Assembly (NCBI GenBank): GCA_003278045.1
Contig: QCHG01000002.1
Span: 58,331-122,330 of the forward strand
Direction of reading: 5' to 3'
Source: Prochlorococcus sp. AG-402-A04
GTDB taxonomy: Bacteria > Cyanobacteriota > Cyanobacteriia > PCC-6307 > Cyanobiaceae
DNA length: 64,000 bases
Shown in pieces: positions 31,158 to 42,827 of this stretch; position 1 is the stretch's first letter, and each line of letters opens with the position of its first letter. The position numbers and the translations under genes are program-made. The notes under the pieces were generated by a model that was not told where the DNA came from, made no database searches, and worked only from the letters and a program-made list of their open reading frames with translations.

Positions 31158-31239
31158 CAACTTTCAAAAGTAACTAGTCAAGAGCGCTAGTCATCCTTTA
31201 TATTTTCTTTATATTTAAGTAATGTAATTTTTTCTTCAG

Positions 31240-31428
31240 ATGTATGGTCTTTACGACAAAGAAGGAATATTGAGATTTGTTGATTCAGACAAAGATGCAT
31301 GTATTGCATATGCTGAACTCTTCGAATTAGGTTCTACAAATTATTGTTTAATTGATTTGCCTAATGATACAAAAAAAATAAATAGCAAAGCTACTATTGA
31401 TCAGAGTCTGGGAGTGAACAACAATTAA
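31240..31428 (+). CDS. Small conserved-looking hypothetical protein
   Basis: A 62-residue ORF, MYGLYDKEGILRFVDSDKDA and onward, with a predicted compact alpha/beta pattern and a polar tail. It has no recognisable domain. It is read after an 82-base gap from the CYTH gene, and its last 35 bases overlap the tail of the convergent LuxR-type gene. Overlap and small size lower certainty, but the balanced amino-acid composition and acidic helix (DSDKDACIAYAELFELG) look like real protein. Confidence 0.65.
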   Translation: MYGLYDKEGILRFVDSDKDACIAYAELFELGSTNYCLIDLPNDTKKINSKATIDQSLGVNNN

Positions 31429-31669
31429 ATCCATCTCTACAAATCTTTCCGTTGTCCATTGCCCAATTCAAAAGTGCTACTCTGTTTTTGGAACCAGTTT
31501 TTGTAAACATGTTACTTACATGATTATCAACAGTTCTTTTACTAATAGTTAGTTTTACCGCAATTTCTTGATTTGTCAGCCCATCAGCTACTAGATCAAT
31601 GATTTCCATCTCTCTTGCTGAGAGACCCATCATATCAATGTTGTTTACTTCTTCTTCAACCATTTGCAT
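31394..31669 (-). CDS. Small LuxR-type DNA-binding regulator (PedR-like)
   Basis: A 91-residue stand-alone LuxR helix-turn-helix with no receiver. It runs LSAREMEIIDLVADGLTNQEIA, then VKLTISKRTVDNHVSNMFTK, then KNRVALLNWAM (residues 16-72). The tail has three Cys residues (CRDGFNCC). Size, architecture and a C-terminal Cys recall the cyanobacterial PedR, a thioredoxin-controlled regulator of photosynthesis genes. Orthology is inferred, not shown. It overlaps the small convergent ORF by 35 bases and is divergent from metF. Confidence 0.85.
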   Translation of the reverse strand: MQMVEEEVNNIDMMGLSAREMEIIDLVADGLTNQEIAVKLTISKRTVDNHVSNMFTKTGSKNRVALLNWAMDNGKICRDGFNCCSLPDSDQ

Positions 31670-31745
31670 TTAAACAGTTCCTTTTTTATATTAATTAAGT
31701 TTAGCAATCTCAGTACACTTGTTAACTAACTAGGAAACAAAGCAA

Positions 31746-32636
31746 TTGAAATCGAAACTTCAGCAGACTTTAGAAAAAAGATCTAAGGTAATAACGGCAG
31801 AGTTAATGCCGCCAAGAGGTGGAGACCCCATAAGATCTCTTAAGATAGCACAACTTTTGAAAGATAAGGTACATGCTGTTAACATTACCGACGGAAGCAG
31901 GGCCGTAATGAGAATGTGCAGCTTGGCTATGTCTAAACTATTACTGGAAAATGGAATAGAACCAGTAATGCAAATGTCTTGTAGAGATCGTAATAAAATT
32001 TCTTTACAATCAGACATTCTTGGAGCAAATGCTTTAGGAATTAAGAATATTTTATGCATTACCGGGGATCCTGTAAAAGCCGGGGATCAACATGATGCTA
32101 AGGCAGTATATGAGTATGAGTCAGTTAGATTGCTTAAACAAATTCAGGCCTTCAATAAAGGAATTGATCCTACTCTAGGAGAACTTTCCGATAAAGAAAC
32201 ACTTATTTTTGCAGGTGCTGCAGCTGACCCTAGTTGCAGAAATAAAAGAAGTTTAGAAAATAGAATGAGAAAGAAAAAAGAGGCTGGAGCTGGATTTATA
32301 CAAACTCAAATGGTTATGGAAAGAGAAAATTTGATAGAATTTTGCGAAAAAATTAGCAATCCTCTTGAAATTCCTGTAATTGCAGGAGTATTCCTATTAA
32401 AATCTTACAAAAATGCTCTCTTTATAAACAAATATGTTCCAGGCGCAAACATTCCTGAAAAGATATTAAATCGACTTAAAGATGCTAAAAACCCTTTACA
32501 TGAAGGTATTAAAATTGCAGCTGAACAAGCTCATGATTTTATGAATATCGCAAATGGTATACATCTAATGGCCGTAAAGGCAGAGCATTTAATTCCTGAA
32601 ATTATTGAAAAAGCAGATATTAGTCTGGCATATTAA
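31746..32636 (+). CDS. metF: 5,10-methylenetetrahydrofolate reductase
   Basis: A 296-residue TIM-barrel flavoenzyme. It has TAELMPPRGGD near residue 18, VNITDGSRAVMRM, NILCITGDPVKAGD near residue 103, the GAGFIQTQMVMERENLIEFCE substrate region and PVIAGVFLLKS. It reduces methylene-THF to methyl-THF for methionine synthesis. It has a TTG start and its final 17 bases overlap the end of the convergent nucleotidyltransferase gene. Confidence 0.94.
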   Translation: MKSKLQQTLEKRSKVITAELMPPRGGDPIRSLKIAQLLKDKVHAVNITDGSRAVMRMCSLAMSKLLLENGIEPVMQMSCRDRNKISLQSDILGANALGIKNILCITGDPVKAGDQHDAKAVYEYESVRLLKQIQAFNKGIDPTLGELSDKETLIFAGAAADPSCRNKRSLENRMRKKKEAGAGFIQTQMVMERENLIEFCEKISNPLEIPVIAGVFLLKSYKNALFINKYVPGANIPEKILNRLKDAKNPLHEGIKIAAEQAHDFMNIANGIHLMAVKAEHLIPEIIEKADISLAY

Positions 32637-33798
32637 TCAAATCAGTTCCTAATAATTCTGCCATAGCTTTCTGCTGAGGCGAAGGCTCAGTTAAATCAGA
32701 TCTTCTTGAATCTGCTATTAACCAATCTAGAGATGCATCTTGCAAATCAAAATGATCTCCATTTTTACCAACACAATATTTACCAAACACTAACTTATCC
32801 ATAAGTCGTACACCTTTGCCAATTTTAGAATAATCAAAAATAATTGAGTTATCTATAGTTGCTCCCTCACAAATACAACAACTTGGCCCAATCATTGAAG
32901 GGCCAATAATAGTTGCTCCATCCTCGATCCTAGTCATGCCTCCTATATAAACCGGACCAGTAATATTAACTTTTTCCCAGTTAGCAGCTACATTCAACCC
33001 GGTAAAAACTCCAGGTTTAATTTCCTTACCTGGTATTTGAACTTGTCTTACCTTACCTTGCAATACATTTCTAATAGCACTCCAATAATCAGGAACTTTT
33101 CCAATATCTACCCATTCAAAATCCATTGGTAATGCAAAAAATGGTAAATCCATTTCAACAAGTTTAGGGAACAGATCAGCTCCAATATCAAATTTCTCGG
33201 ATGAAGGTATGAAATTAAAAATTTCCGGTTCGAAAAGATAAATTCCTGTATTTATAGAATCACTTAAAGCTTGATCAACTGTTGGCTTTTCTTGAAAAGC
33301 CTTTATTCGTCCATTTTCATCAGAAACTACAACACCGTAACTGGATACTTGATCTTTAGTTACCTTCTTTGTTATTAAGCTCGCAATAGCTCCTTTCTGC
33401 TTATGTTTTTTAACAGCCTGAGTTAAATCTAAATCAACTAAAGCATCACCACATAAAACAACGAAGGTTTCATCAAAGAAATTTTGAAAATCCTGAATTT
33501 TTTTTAATCCTCCTGCAGATCCTAAAGCATCACCTATCAATTCTCCATCTTCAATTCTCCCCTCAAAACTATAAGCAATTTCTACTCCAAATCTTTGCCC
33601 ATCCCTAAAATAATTTTCAATTTCTTCTGCGAGATGAGAAACATTTACCATTATTTCCTTAAAGTTATGTTCTCTTAAAAGTTCCAAGAGAAACTCCATA
33701 ACAGGTTTTTGCAAAATTGGAATCATCGGTTTCGGAATAACGTGCGTAATAGGCTGAACACGTGTGCCTTTACCTGCCGCAAGTATCATTGCCTTCAT
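32620..33798 (-). CDS. Sugar-1-phosphate nucleotidyltransferase with left-handed beta-helix tail
   Basis: I start it at the ATG 33798 because MKAMILAAGKGTRVQPIT is the canonical nucleotidyltransferase N-terminus; the frame is open another 23 codons upstream without homology. At 392 residues it has KPMIPILQKPVMEF, the catalytic/metal GDALVDLDL region, WVDIGKVPDYW, then hexapeptide-type repeats (GPVYIGGMTRIEDGATIIGPS). This is the GDP-mannose or dTDP-glucose pyrophosphorylase family; the substrate cannot be fixed from sequence. It likely serves cell-surface polysaccharide synthesis. It follows scpA on the same strand. Confidence 0.85.
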   Translation of the reverse strand: MKAMILAAGKGTRVQPITHVIPKPMIPILQKPVMEFLLELLREHNFKEIMVNVSHLAEEIENYFRDGQRFGVEIAYSFEGRIEDGELIGDALGSAGGLKKIQDFQNFFDETFVVLCGDALVDLDLTQAVKKHKQKGAIASLITKKVTKDQVSSYGVVVSDENGRIKAFQEKPTVDQALSDSINTGIYLFEPEIFNFIPSSEKFDIGADLFPKLVEMDLPFFALPMDFEWVDIGKVPDYWSAIRNVLQGKVRQVQIPGKEIKPGVFTGLNVAANWEKVNITGPVYIGGMTRIEDGATIIGPSMIGPSCCICEGATIDNSIIFDYSKIGKGVRLMDKLVFGKYCVGKNGDHFDLQDASLDWLIADSRRSDLTEPSPQQKAMAELLGTDLINMPD

Positions 33799-33844
33799 AA
33801 ATTCAAAACCATTTTTTAAATTATACGTTATTACTACGAAGCTT

Positions 33845-34666
33845 CTAAGCGGCCGAGGAAGAGACATTACTTACCTCAAGATTTTCTATAGGCAATTGAG
33901 CTAAGCCACCATCAGGTATTATTCTTTTAATTTGAATTGGTCCATATAAGGAATTAATTTGTTTAATTTCAATTTTGTTTTCAGATGATAAAAATAACAA
34001 AGCCCAAAAAACTCCCAAACGATCTTTATCTAAATCATTTTTTACAACTGTTTGCCATTTCTTAACTAAATATTCAAAATCTGTCCATTGTAATGCTTTT
34101 TCCCACCCTTCAATAAATTTACCTAATGCTTTAGTGGTTTCTGGAAGTTTCTCGCGATGCGCTAATGAATTTACTTTAGAAATTAAAGCCTTATCAGAAT
34201 ATTTTTTATTTCTTTTTCTCTTCATGAGCAGAAGATCTTGGGTTTCTATAACTTCTGCTATGGACTCTAACTGACTTACAAGTTCTCCCAAAGTTGTTGT
34301 ACGTTTAAGAATTGGTTGTGCAATTGATCTTCTCCTTAAATATTTTTCAGGATATTTTGGAATATCAAATTCTTTATCAATCCAATCTTGATCATCCGAA
34401 TCAAATTCATCTTCAAAATCGGAAGAATTTTCCTTGAAAACATCAGATTCCAAAACCTGAGCCTTAAGATTAACTAATACAGAAGCGGCAAAAAATGCTT
34501 CGCTGGTTTCGGCTAAATCCTTTTGATATGAAATTTGACTATTTGAAGATTGATTCAAAGTTTGTGTGTATTGCTCTAAAAAACTATCAATTACACTTAT
34601 TACATCAATATCCCATGGATCAAGCTCACCTTTACCTGCGGCGTCTTGAAGAAACTTAATCAACAA
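33845..34666 (-). CDS. scpA: Segregation and condensation protein A
   Basis: A 273-residue ScpA (kleisin-type). LLIKFLQDAAGKGELDPWDIDVISVIDSFLEQY opens it, and ETSEAFFAASVLVNLKAQVL and a C-terminal winged-helix region (FWALLFLSSENKIEIKQ) follow. It bridges SMC in chromosome compaction. The best available start is a TTG at 34666, because no ATG or GTG lies between it and an upstream TGA. The frame above it (NPIDRQQLGPR) also looks protein-like, so a few more N-terminal residues from a non-standard start are possible. Confidence 0.86.
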   Translation of the reverse strand: MLIKFLQDAAGKGELDPWDIDVISVIDSFLEQYTQTLNQSSNSQISYQKDLAETSEAFFAASVLVNLKAQVLESDVFKENSSDFEDEFDSDDQDWIDKEFDIPKYPEKYLRRRSIAQPILKRTTTLGELVSQLESIAEVIETQDLLLMKRKRNKKYSDKALISKVNSLAHREKLPETTKALGKFIEGWEKALQWTDFEYLVKKWQTVVKNDLDKDRLGVFWALLFLSSENKIEIKQINSLYGPIQIKRIIPDGGLAQLPIENLEVSNVSSSAA

Positions 34667-34789
34667 CCTAGGACCTAATTGTTGCCTATCAATAGGATTG
34701 AAATAAGATATTTTAAGATAGATAAAATCTACTCACAAGATATCTTTTAATTGATTTAATGCCAAACAATATTGCATTAATTTAAAAAA

Positions 34790-36430
34790 TTATATTGTTG
34801 GAGCTTTTAGGATATCGTTTGTTTTAGTTCCTGAAAAAATATTTGTTTTCACAGCACCTTTGACTGCAGTTAAATCTCTATCGACCAAATTATTGATAGA
34901 TGCAATATAACTTTCAGTAACTAATCTTGGGTACAAACCTATTCCAATAATCGGTAAAAGTAAACAAGCAATAATATAAACTTCCCTTGGCTCTGCATCT
35001 ATAAGTTTTCGTTCTTCAATTAATTTAGGATTTTCTTTACCAAAGAAAATTTCTCGTAACATTGAAAGTAGATAAATAGGAGTAAGTATTACACCGATAG
35101 CAGCTAAAGAAGCCATAACTACCCTAAAGGGAAGTGTATACACTTCATCAGTAACAAATCCTGTAAATACCATCAATTCTGAAACAAATCCACTCATACC
35201 AGGCAAAGCTAGGGAAGCCAGGGAGCAAGCAGTCCATAGGGCAAACATGATTCTCATTTTTTGTCCTACACCACTCATTTCATCAAGTTTAAGAGTCTTT
35301 GTTCTGTCATAGGTGGCACCAACAAGAAAAAATAAACTTGCACCTATTAATCCATGACTAACCATTTGCAGCATAGCTCCGCTTGTTCCAAGGCTACTAA
35401 AACTCCCTATACCAATAAGAACGAAACCCATATGACTTATCGAACTGTAAGCAATTTTTCTTTTAAGATTTCTTTGAGCAAAAGAAGTTAATGCAGCATA
35501 AATTATATTGACTACCCCTAGAACTATTAATAATGGCGCAAATTGAGCATGAGCAAGAGGTAATAATTGTGCATTAAATCTTAAAAGAGCATATCCTCCC
35601 ATCTTTAATAAAATTCCTGCTAGAAGCATATGAACAGGAGCTGTAGCCTCTCCATGAGCATCTGGAAGCCAAGTATGAAGAGGTACTATTGGTAGTTTCA
35701 CTCCAAATGCAATTAATAACCCTACATAACATAATATTTGGAATTTTTGACTAAAATCTTGAGCTGCCAAGTGAGAAAACTCAAAGTTAGGAATTTCTGT
35801 ACCATAGAAACCCATTGCTAACGCTGCCAGAAGAATAAAGATAGAACTTCCAGCTGTATAAATGATGAATTTTGTTGCTGCATATTGTCGATTTTTGCCA
35901 CCCCATATTGCCAGTAGTAAATATACGGGAATTAACTCAAGTTCCCAAGTTAGAAAGAATAGAAGCATATCTTGTACAGCAAACACAGCGATTTGCCCAC
36001 CATCCATAACCAATATCAAAAAGAAAAATAACTTTGGTTTGAACTTGACTGGCCATGCAGCAAGAACTGCTAAAGCGGTTATAAAACTAGTTAATAAAAT
36101 TAAAGGCATAGAAATGCCATCAGCGCCAACAGACCAAGTAAGACCTAAATCAGGTAGCCAACTAATATTTTCTTTCAGTTGAACATTTTCATTACTAATA
36201 TCAAAGCCATTTATATATGAACCTACAGTTATTAAAAAAGTTATTAATGCAACTGACAATGCAAACCATCTAACCTCTTTGCCATCCCCTTTATCCGGGA
36301 AAAAAGGTATCACAAATGCACTACCAATTGGAAATAAAATTGATGCAGATAACCAAGGCAAATTAGACAATCCAGCTCCCAAAGTTCCCAAGATTTGTGG
36401 CGCAAAATGTGTATAAAAATGAGTACTCAA
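34790..36430 (-). CDS. ndhD: NDH-1 subunit D (proton-pumping antiporter-like, NuoM type)
   Basis: A 546-residue polytopic protein with about 14 transmembrane helices. [18 protein letters not shown] and [18 protein letters not shown] carry the conserved membrane Glu, and [40 protein letters not shown] and [19 protein letters not shown] are NuoM/NdhD hallmarks. It is a proton-translocating membrane-arm subunit. It follows ndhF by 85 bases. Which NdhD paralogue it is (D1 is expected with F1) is inferred from pairing. Confidence 0.95.
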   Translation of the reverse strand: MSTHFYTHFAPQILGTLGAGLSNLPWLSASILFPIGSAFVIPFFPDKGDGKEVRWFALSVALITFLITVGSYINGFDISNENVQLKENISWLPDLGLTWSVGADGISMPLILLTSFITALAVLAAWPVKFKPKLFFFLILVMDGGQIAVFAVQDMLLFFLTWELELIPVYLLLAIWGGKNRQYAATKFIIYTAGSSIFILLAALAMGFYGTEIPNFEFSHLAAQDFSQKFQILCYVGLLIAFGVKLPIVPLHTWLPDAHGEATAPVHMLLAGILLKMGGYALLRFNAQLLPLAHAQFAPLLIVLGVVNIIYAALTSFAQRNLKRKIAYSSISHMGFVLIGIGSFSSLGTSGAMLQMVSHGLIGASLFFLVGATYDRTKTLKLDEMSGVGQKMRIMFALWTACSLASLALPGMSGFVSELMVFTGFVTDEVYTLPFRVVMASLAAIGVILTPIYLLSMLREIFFGKENPKLIEERKLIDAEPREVYIIACLLLPIIGIGLYPRLVTESYIASINNLVDRDLTAVKGAVKTNIFSGTKTNDILKAPTI

Positions 36431-36515
36431 TTTAATAAGAAATTTATCTTAAATAAAGTCTAGAAATTTTCTGTATTTTTTCACCCCAATGGACAGTGAA
36501 GACACACATTTGTAA

Positions 36516-38537
36516 TTAAGATATTTGAGGAGATTGAAAACCAAATATAGCCACTAGTAGAATTACACCTCCAAAAACAATAAGTGCATAAAATTGAGCC
36601 CTACCAGTCTCAAAATATTTTAAACCTTCTCCACTACCTAAAGTTACAAGTCCAGTAAGATTTACGACGCCATCAACAACCTTAGAATCAACCTCTAAGA
36701 CTTCTTTAGCAAGTTTTCTGCTACCCTTAACAAAAAGTTTTTCATTAATATCATCTAGATACCATTTATTAGATAAAAATCTGTTAATGTTAGGAAACTT
36801 TTCGGCAAATAAAACTGATAAATTAATTTTTTTCACAAAATATGCCTGATAAGCAATCATGATTCCAGCTGAGGCAATAAGAACTGAAGCAATTGCTAAA
36901 GGCAAAAATTCTTTTAATTCGAAAGCTTTTGCAGCAGTCTCTGCTTCTTCAGGATCTATTAAATTTGCAATTTTGCTATCCCATGGAAGTCCCATAAAAC
37001 CAATAATTACAGACGGTACAGCTAAAAATACCAAGGGGAATGTCATTGACCAGGGTGACTCATGAATAGAGCCACGTTCTTCATGCTCTTCTTCATTTTC
37101 TTCATCTAGGTTTGTTTTAGAGGCTATTAGAAGCTCTTTTTGCAATTCTTTATTCTCCCCTCTGAAATCTCCTTCAAATGTCAAGAAATAAAGCCTAAAC
37201 ATATAAAAAGCAGTCATACCAGCTGTTAGAAATCCTACAAACCAAAAAGCTGGAAACGATACAAAAGCATTTCCGAGTATCTCGTCTTTACTCCAAAAAC
37301 CTGCCAATGGGGGAATTCCACTTATTGCTACACAACCTATTAAAAATGTTGTTGATGTATAGGGCATTTTTTTTCTTAAACCGCCCATTAATCTCATATC
37401 TTGAGCTAATACAGGCTGATGGCCAACTACTTCTTCCATAGCATGTATTACTGAACCTGATCCCAAAAATAACATTGCTTTAAAGCAAGCATGAGTCACT
37501 AAATGAAAAATTCCTGCTACTGGTGCTCCACAACCCATTGCGAGCATCATATATCCAAGCTGAGAAACTGTGCTATAGGCTAAACCTTTTTTTAAATCCA
37601 TTTGGGTCAAAGCTATAGAGGCTCCTAAAAAACAAGTAATGGTGCCAACTAAAGCAATAATGAACTGAATAGAGGGAAATATTGAATATAAAGGTTGAAG
37701 TCTTGCTACAAGAAATATTCCTGCAGCAACCATTGTTGCAGCATGGATAAGTGCAGAAATAGGTGTCGGGCCCTCCATCGCATCAGGCAACCAAACATGA
37801 AGAGGAAACTGAGCAGATTTTGCCATTGGCCCTAGAAAAACTAAAAAACAAAGTAATAAAGCAGCCCAAACGGGAATCGAATTGTCAGATATTGATTGAG
37901 AAATTCCAGTAGCTATTTCATTAAAATCAAAACTGTTTGTTGCCCAAAATAGGCCAAGAATTCCTAGTAATAATCCAAAATCTCCTACTCTATTAACAAC
38001 AAATGCTTTTTGTGCTGCGTGAGCAGCCCCATCCCTGTCATACCAAAAACCAACCAATAAATAAGAACACATGCCAACTAATTCCCAAAAAACATAAATT
38101 TCTAATAAATTCGGACTAACTATTAATCCCATCATTGAACTACTAAATAATGCTAAATATGTAAAAAATCTGACATAACCCTTGTCATGGGCCATATAAC
38201 CATGAGAGTAAATCATTACAAGCAAAGTTATTGTAGTAACTAACGCAAGCATCACACTCCCCAAAGGATCAAGGACAAATCCCATTGGAATTGTAAAATC
38301 CCCAGCATTGGCCCATACAAATAATTTTTCTACTGATTGATAACCATTAACTTGTTCAATTAGAGCTTTATAACTAATTACTGCAGAAATCCCAACGAAA
38401 GAAATCAGAGCTACAGAAACAATTTCTCTTGAATTATTAATTTTCTTGTTGATGCTTATTAGTCCTAAGCCAGAAAGTACTGCTCCAATAAGTGGGAAAA
38501 CCGGAATTAACCAGGCAATTTCTGAAGCTTGAGGCAT
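36516..38537 (-). CDS. ndhF: NDH-1 subunit F (NuoL type)
   Basis: A 673-residue polytopic antiporter-like subunit. It has FVLDPLGSVMLALVTTITLLV, YVFWELVGMCSYLLVGFWYDR, SAQFPLHVWLPDAMEGPTPISALIHAATMVAAGIF, KKGLAYSTVSQLGYM and GIPPLAGFWSKDEIL in NuoL order. A hydrophilic acidic segment (NEEEHEERGSIHE) precedes the distal helices, including the long lateral-helix region. It transports protons at the distal end of the NDH-1 membrane arm. It leads the ndhF-ndhD pair. Confidence 0.96.
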   Translation of the reverse strand: MPQASEIAWLIPVFPLIGAVLSGLGLISINKKINNSREIVSVALISFVGISAVISYKALIEQVNGYQSVEKLFVWANAGDFTIPMGFVLDPLGSVMLALVTTITLLVMIYSHGYMAHDKGYVRFFTYLALFSSSMMGLIVSPNLLEIYVFWELVGMCSYLLVGFWYDRDGAAHAAQKAFVVNRVGDFGLLLGILGLFWATNSFDFNEIATGISQSISDNSIPVWAALLLCFLVFLGPMAKSAQFPLHVWLPDAMEGPTPISALIHAATMVAAGIFLVARLQPLYSIFPSIQFIIALVGTITCFLGASIALTQMDLKKGLAYSTVSQLGYMMLAMGCGAPVAGIFHLVTHACFKAMLFLGSGSVIHAMEEVVGHQPVLAQDMRLMGGLRKKMPYTSTTFLIGCVAISGIPPLAGFWSKDEILGNAFVSFPAFWFVGFLTAGMTAFYMFRLYFLTFEGDFRGENKELQKELLIASKTNLDEENEEEHEERGSIHESPWSMTFPLVFLAVPSVIIGFMGLPWDSKIANLIDPEEAETAAKAFELKEFLPLAIASVLIASAGIMIAYQAYFVKKINLSVLFAEKFPNINRFLSNKWYLDDINEKLFVKGSRKLAKEVLEVDSKVVDGVVNLTGLVTLGSGEGLKYFETGRAQFYALIVFGGVILLVAIFGFQSPQIS

Positions 38538-38570
38538 GTTTTAAATAACTTGTACTTTGATTTTAAACTG

Positions 38571-39299
38571 TCAATTGAAAAATTCAGACAAAAATGATGA
38601 ATTAAATGTATTAACAGCAATGTTTATGTATTTATGAGACCACCAAAGTACTCCTATTGCAATCAATATACCAAGTTGAGATAACCTAAAGAATTCTCTA
38701 ATCTTAAGTTCTTGCCTCCCTTCAATTATTGCCATAAAGGGGATTATGGAAGTACTTTTTTTAAACTTTTCAAATTCTTCTCCAAATCTTTTTGCCAATC
38801 TCTTATCCCCGTGCCAGATTGCAAAAAGATGATGCAGAATTAAGCCAATAGAAGTTATTAATGTAAATGATGTCCCAATCCATAAAGTGTGAGCAAAACA
38901 CCAAATTATCTGACCAAATGCTTGTGGGTGTCTTGTGATTCTCATTATCCCAGTTCCATAAATTCGTACTTTAGGTTTTAAAACCGACGGAATTTCTAGC
39001 AAATTGTAAGTAGCGGGATATAAAAATAAAAAACTTATTGCAGTTAAGATCCAAACCATCATAAAAACGAAATTATTACCCTGTAAATTCCATAATCTGA
39101 TTCCGTCATATCTATGAGCCAAAAAATAACTAATCAAGATTACTGCAGATGGCAAACTTAAAAAAACAAAGCATAACCGCCACAACCTCGGACCAATAAT
39201 AGTTTCTGCCTTGATTCTTAAAGCTGCTCCGCCACTATGAATTACGGCAAAAATTAAAATCAAAAATAAGATTATTAGAGAAGTTTTATGAGTCTCCAT
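38571..39299 (-). CDS. NnrU-family membrane protein, possible zeta-carotene isomerase (Z-ISO)
   Basis: A 242-residue polytopic protein of the NnrU family. An N-terminal helix with IHSGGAALR is followed by a central GTGIMRITRHPQAFGQIIWCFAHTLW block with the HP-type heme-ligand candidate, then LHHLFAIWHGDKRLAKRFGEEFEKFKKSTSIIPF. Plant Z-ISO, which isomerises 9,15,9'-tri-cis-zeta-carotene, belongs to this family and cyanobacterial relatives exist. Phytoene desaturase and synthase genes lie 2-4 kb away, which fits but does not prove the role. It is divergent from rbcR. Confidence 0.78.
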   Translation of the reverse strand: METHKTSLIILFLILIFAVIHSGGAALRIKAETIIGPRLWRLCFVFLSLPSAVILISYFLAHRYDGIRLWNLQGNNFVFMMVWILTAISFLFLYPATYNLLEIPSVLKPKVRIYGTGIMRITRHPQAFGQIIWCFAHTLWIGTSFTLITSIGLILHHLFAIWHGDKRLAKRFGEEFEKFKKSTSIIPFMAIIEGRQELKIREFFRLSQLGILIAIGVLWWSHKYINIAVNTFNSSFLSEFFN

Positions 39300-39383
39300 A
39301 TATTTAAATTATTTAAATAATTTTTGTTCTTAACAAGAATGCTCCTAAGCATTAGAATTATAAATATATTGTAGGCATAATAG

Positions 39384-40328
39384 ATGCCAGAATTACCATT
39401 TACACTCGACCAACTCAGAATACTAAAAGCAATAGCAGCTCAAGGAAGTTTTAAAAAGGCTGCAGACCTTTTATATGTAACCCAACCTGCCGTAAGTTTA
39501 CAAATACAAAATCTAGAAAAACAACTTGAAATCACAATTTTTGACAGAGGTGGTAGGAAGGCTTTATTGACTGAAGCAGGAAGACTATTACTTGATTATT
39601 GCGAACGAATTTTGAATCAATGCGACGAAGCTTGTAAAGCTATTGAAGATTTAAATAGCTTAAAAGGAGGAACTCTTGTCATCGGAGCCAGCCAAACAAC
39701 TGGAACCTATTTAATGCCGAGAATGATAGGACTATTTAGACAAAAATACCCTGAAGTATCTGTTCAGCTTCAAGTTCACAGTACTAGAAGAACTGGTTGG
39801 AGTGTCGCCAATGGACAAATTGACTTAGCAATTATTGGTGGACAATTACCTGGAGATTTAGAAAATTTGCTACAAGTAATTCCTTATGCCACAGATGAAT
39901 TGGCATTAATTTTACCCTCTAAACACCCACTTTCGGTAAAAAAAGAGCTTTTAAAAGAAGACTTATACAAATTAAATTTTGTAACATTAGACTCTCAATC
40001 TACAACAAGAAAAGTTGTTGACAAACTTCTTCAAGACTCTGGGCTTGATATTCAAAGATTAAAAATTGAGATGGAACTTAACTCTCTTGAAGCAATCAAA
40101 AATGCAGTTCAATCAGGATTAGGTGCATCCTTTTTGCCTGTTGTATCTATTGAAAGAGAATTATCTGCTGGAACAATCCATAAAGCATTTGTTGCTGACT
40201 TAGAGGTTAAAAGAGAGCTTAAATTAATTACTAATCCTTCAAGATATACATCAAGAGCGTCAGAAGTCTTTAAAAAAAATATTCTGCCACAATTTGCTAG
40301 TTTAGAAAGCCCTTTAAGGCATACATAA
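39384..40328 (+). CDS. rbcR: LysR-family regulator, RbcR/Ycf30 type
   Basis: A 314-residue LysR regulator. The N-terminal winged HTH is [20 protein letters not shown] then [17 protein letters not shown] (residues 8-50), followed by a periplasmic-binding-type effector domain ([18 protein letters not shown] near residue 98). The sequence style matches the cyanobacterial/plastid RbcR/Ycf30 group, regulators of Rubisco and carbon-concentration genes; NdhR is a paralogue often beside ndhF. Given the nearby ndhF-ndhD, NdhR-type function is an alternative. Confidence 0.85.
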   Translation: MPELPFTLDQLRILKAIAAQGSFKKAADLLYVTQPAVSLQIQNLEKQLEITIFDRGGRKALLTEAGRLLLDYCERILNQCDEACKAIEDLNSLKGGTLVIGASQTTGTYLMPRMIGLFRQKYPEVSVQLQVHSTRRTGWSVANGQIDLAIIGGQLPGDLENLLQVIPYATDELALILPSKHPLSVKKELLKEDLYKLNFVTLDSQSTTRKVVDKLLQDSGLDIQRLKIEMELNSLEAIKNAVQSGLGASFLPVVSIERELSAGTIHKAFVADLEVKRELKLITNPSRYTSRASEVFKKNILPQFASLESPLRHT

Positions 40329-40334
40329 TTTTGA

Positions 40335-40958
40335 TCAAAACTGAATTGCTTCTTTATTAATACCAACTCCTCCATCTTCGGCTTGTCCATCGCCTTTTAT
40401 TATAAATTTATTTTCGTTTACATCGGTCTGATAAACGCACTTAACAATTGGCTTATCTCTTATAGATCCAATATAAGCAAAAGTATTCATCCTTTGCTTA
40501 CACTCTCTTACATCTTCATTACTAATTGCACCCTGTTTTTGTAAAACTGTCCAATTCTCTCTTCTAATCACGCAACCTGGCTGAAGAGCTGGTTGTGTTA
40601 CAAAACTAGTAGATGGATTCAGAGTTGTATACATTTCAACATCAATTACAAAAGCACTAGCTCCCCATTGTCTACAAAATTCAGGGTCTGGAACAGCCAT
40701 ATCTAATTGTTGTTGACTTGCTATGTTTCCCTGTCCACCATCTGTTGTACTGGTAATGGCACTACCAATACCAACTCCTAAAATTAGTACTCCCGCAAGT
40801 ACAGCAATGGTTCCTGTACTGAAGTTGATCTTTTGTTCAGAAGAAGCAGGCAATCTATTGTTTCTTTGACCATAAGAATCCACATCCCTTGGATTTGGAG
40901 GATAATAACTTCTATTTGAGCCTCTCCTTGGCCTTCTATTTGAAGATGATCTATTCAC
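40335..40958 (-). CDS. DUF3172-type membrane-anchored protein
   Basis: A 207-residue protein. It has a disordered Arg/Ser/Asn/Pro-rich N-terminus (residues 1-42), a single membrane helix ([19 protein letters not shown]) and a lumenal or periplasmic domain with conserved Cys ([55 protein letters not shown]). This matches the cyanobacterial DUF3172 family of unknown function. Four Cys residues could form disulfides. Its start overlaps the ndhM stop by 4 bases, so the pair is translationally coupled. Confidence 0.82.
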   Translation of the reverse strand: MNRSSSNRRPRRGSNRSYYPPNPRDVDSYGQRNNRLPASSEQKINFSTGTIAVLAGVLILGVGIGSAITSTTDGGQGNIASQQQLDMAVPDPEFCRQWGASAFVIDVEMYTTLNPSTSFVTQPALQPGCVIRRENWTVLQKQGAISNEDVRECKQRMNTFAYIGSIRDKPIVKCVYQTDVNENKFIIKGDGQAEDGGVGINKEAIQF

Positions 40959-41302
40959 AGCACTTTATTCGTCTTAGGTAAGCCCATTGAATAATTCATT
41001 ACTCTACAATCAGGGTTATAACTTAACTGACCATTTTGAAGCAAAAATTTAATTAAACCTTCGATTTCTGATCCTATTTTTCGAAGTTCATAATCGTCTA
41101 AATCCATTCCTGCTCTCTCTTTTATTAATTCATTAAATTTTTCATTTATTTTGTCTAGAGAATCTTTGTTCCAAATAAATTCGTTATCAGGATCTAAATC
41201 AAGAGTTAGTTTACTGGGATGAAACTTTAATTCTTCATCTACTACTTCGGCAGTAAAAATTCTTACATGTCTAGTAGTCGATTTTAAAAGCATTTTTTCC
41301 AT
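40955..41302 (-). CDS. ndhM: NDH-1 subunit M
   Basis: A 115-residue soluble subunit specific to cyanobacterial and chloroplast NDH-1. [14 protein letters not shown] opens it, with [13 protein letters not shown] near residue 33 and the C-terminal [25 protein letters not shown] characteristic of NdhM. It is an oxygenic-photosynthesis-specific component that stabilises the peripheral arm. It overlaps the DUF3172 gene downstream and is divergent from pds. Confidence 0.94.
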   Translation of the reverse strand: MEKMLLKSTTRHVRIFTAEVVDEELKFHPSKLTLDLDPDNEFIWNKDSLDKINEKFNELIKERAGMDLDDYELRKIGSEIEGLIKFLLQNGQLSYNPDCRVMNYSMGLPKTNKVL

Positions 41303-41350
41303 AATTTTACAAAATAATCAACGAAAAAAACTATTATGTTCTAACTTTAA

Positions 41351-42793
<1,443 letters not shown>

Positions 42794-42827
42794 CATTTGC
42801 AACATCCTTAAATTCAGCTAAAACTTT

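Noticed and set aside
31160..31200. CTAGTCA direct repeat after the CYTH gene
   Set aside because: There are only two short copies with no matching element, likely chance or a weak transcript-end structure.
31760..32059. Minus-strand 99-codon ORF inside metF
   Set aside because: It lies entirely within a well-supported metF frame and shows no domain.
35862..36182. Plus-strand 106-codon ORF inside ndhD
   Set aside because: It is antisense to conserved ndhD transmembrane coding and is a shadow frame.
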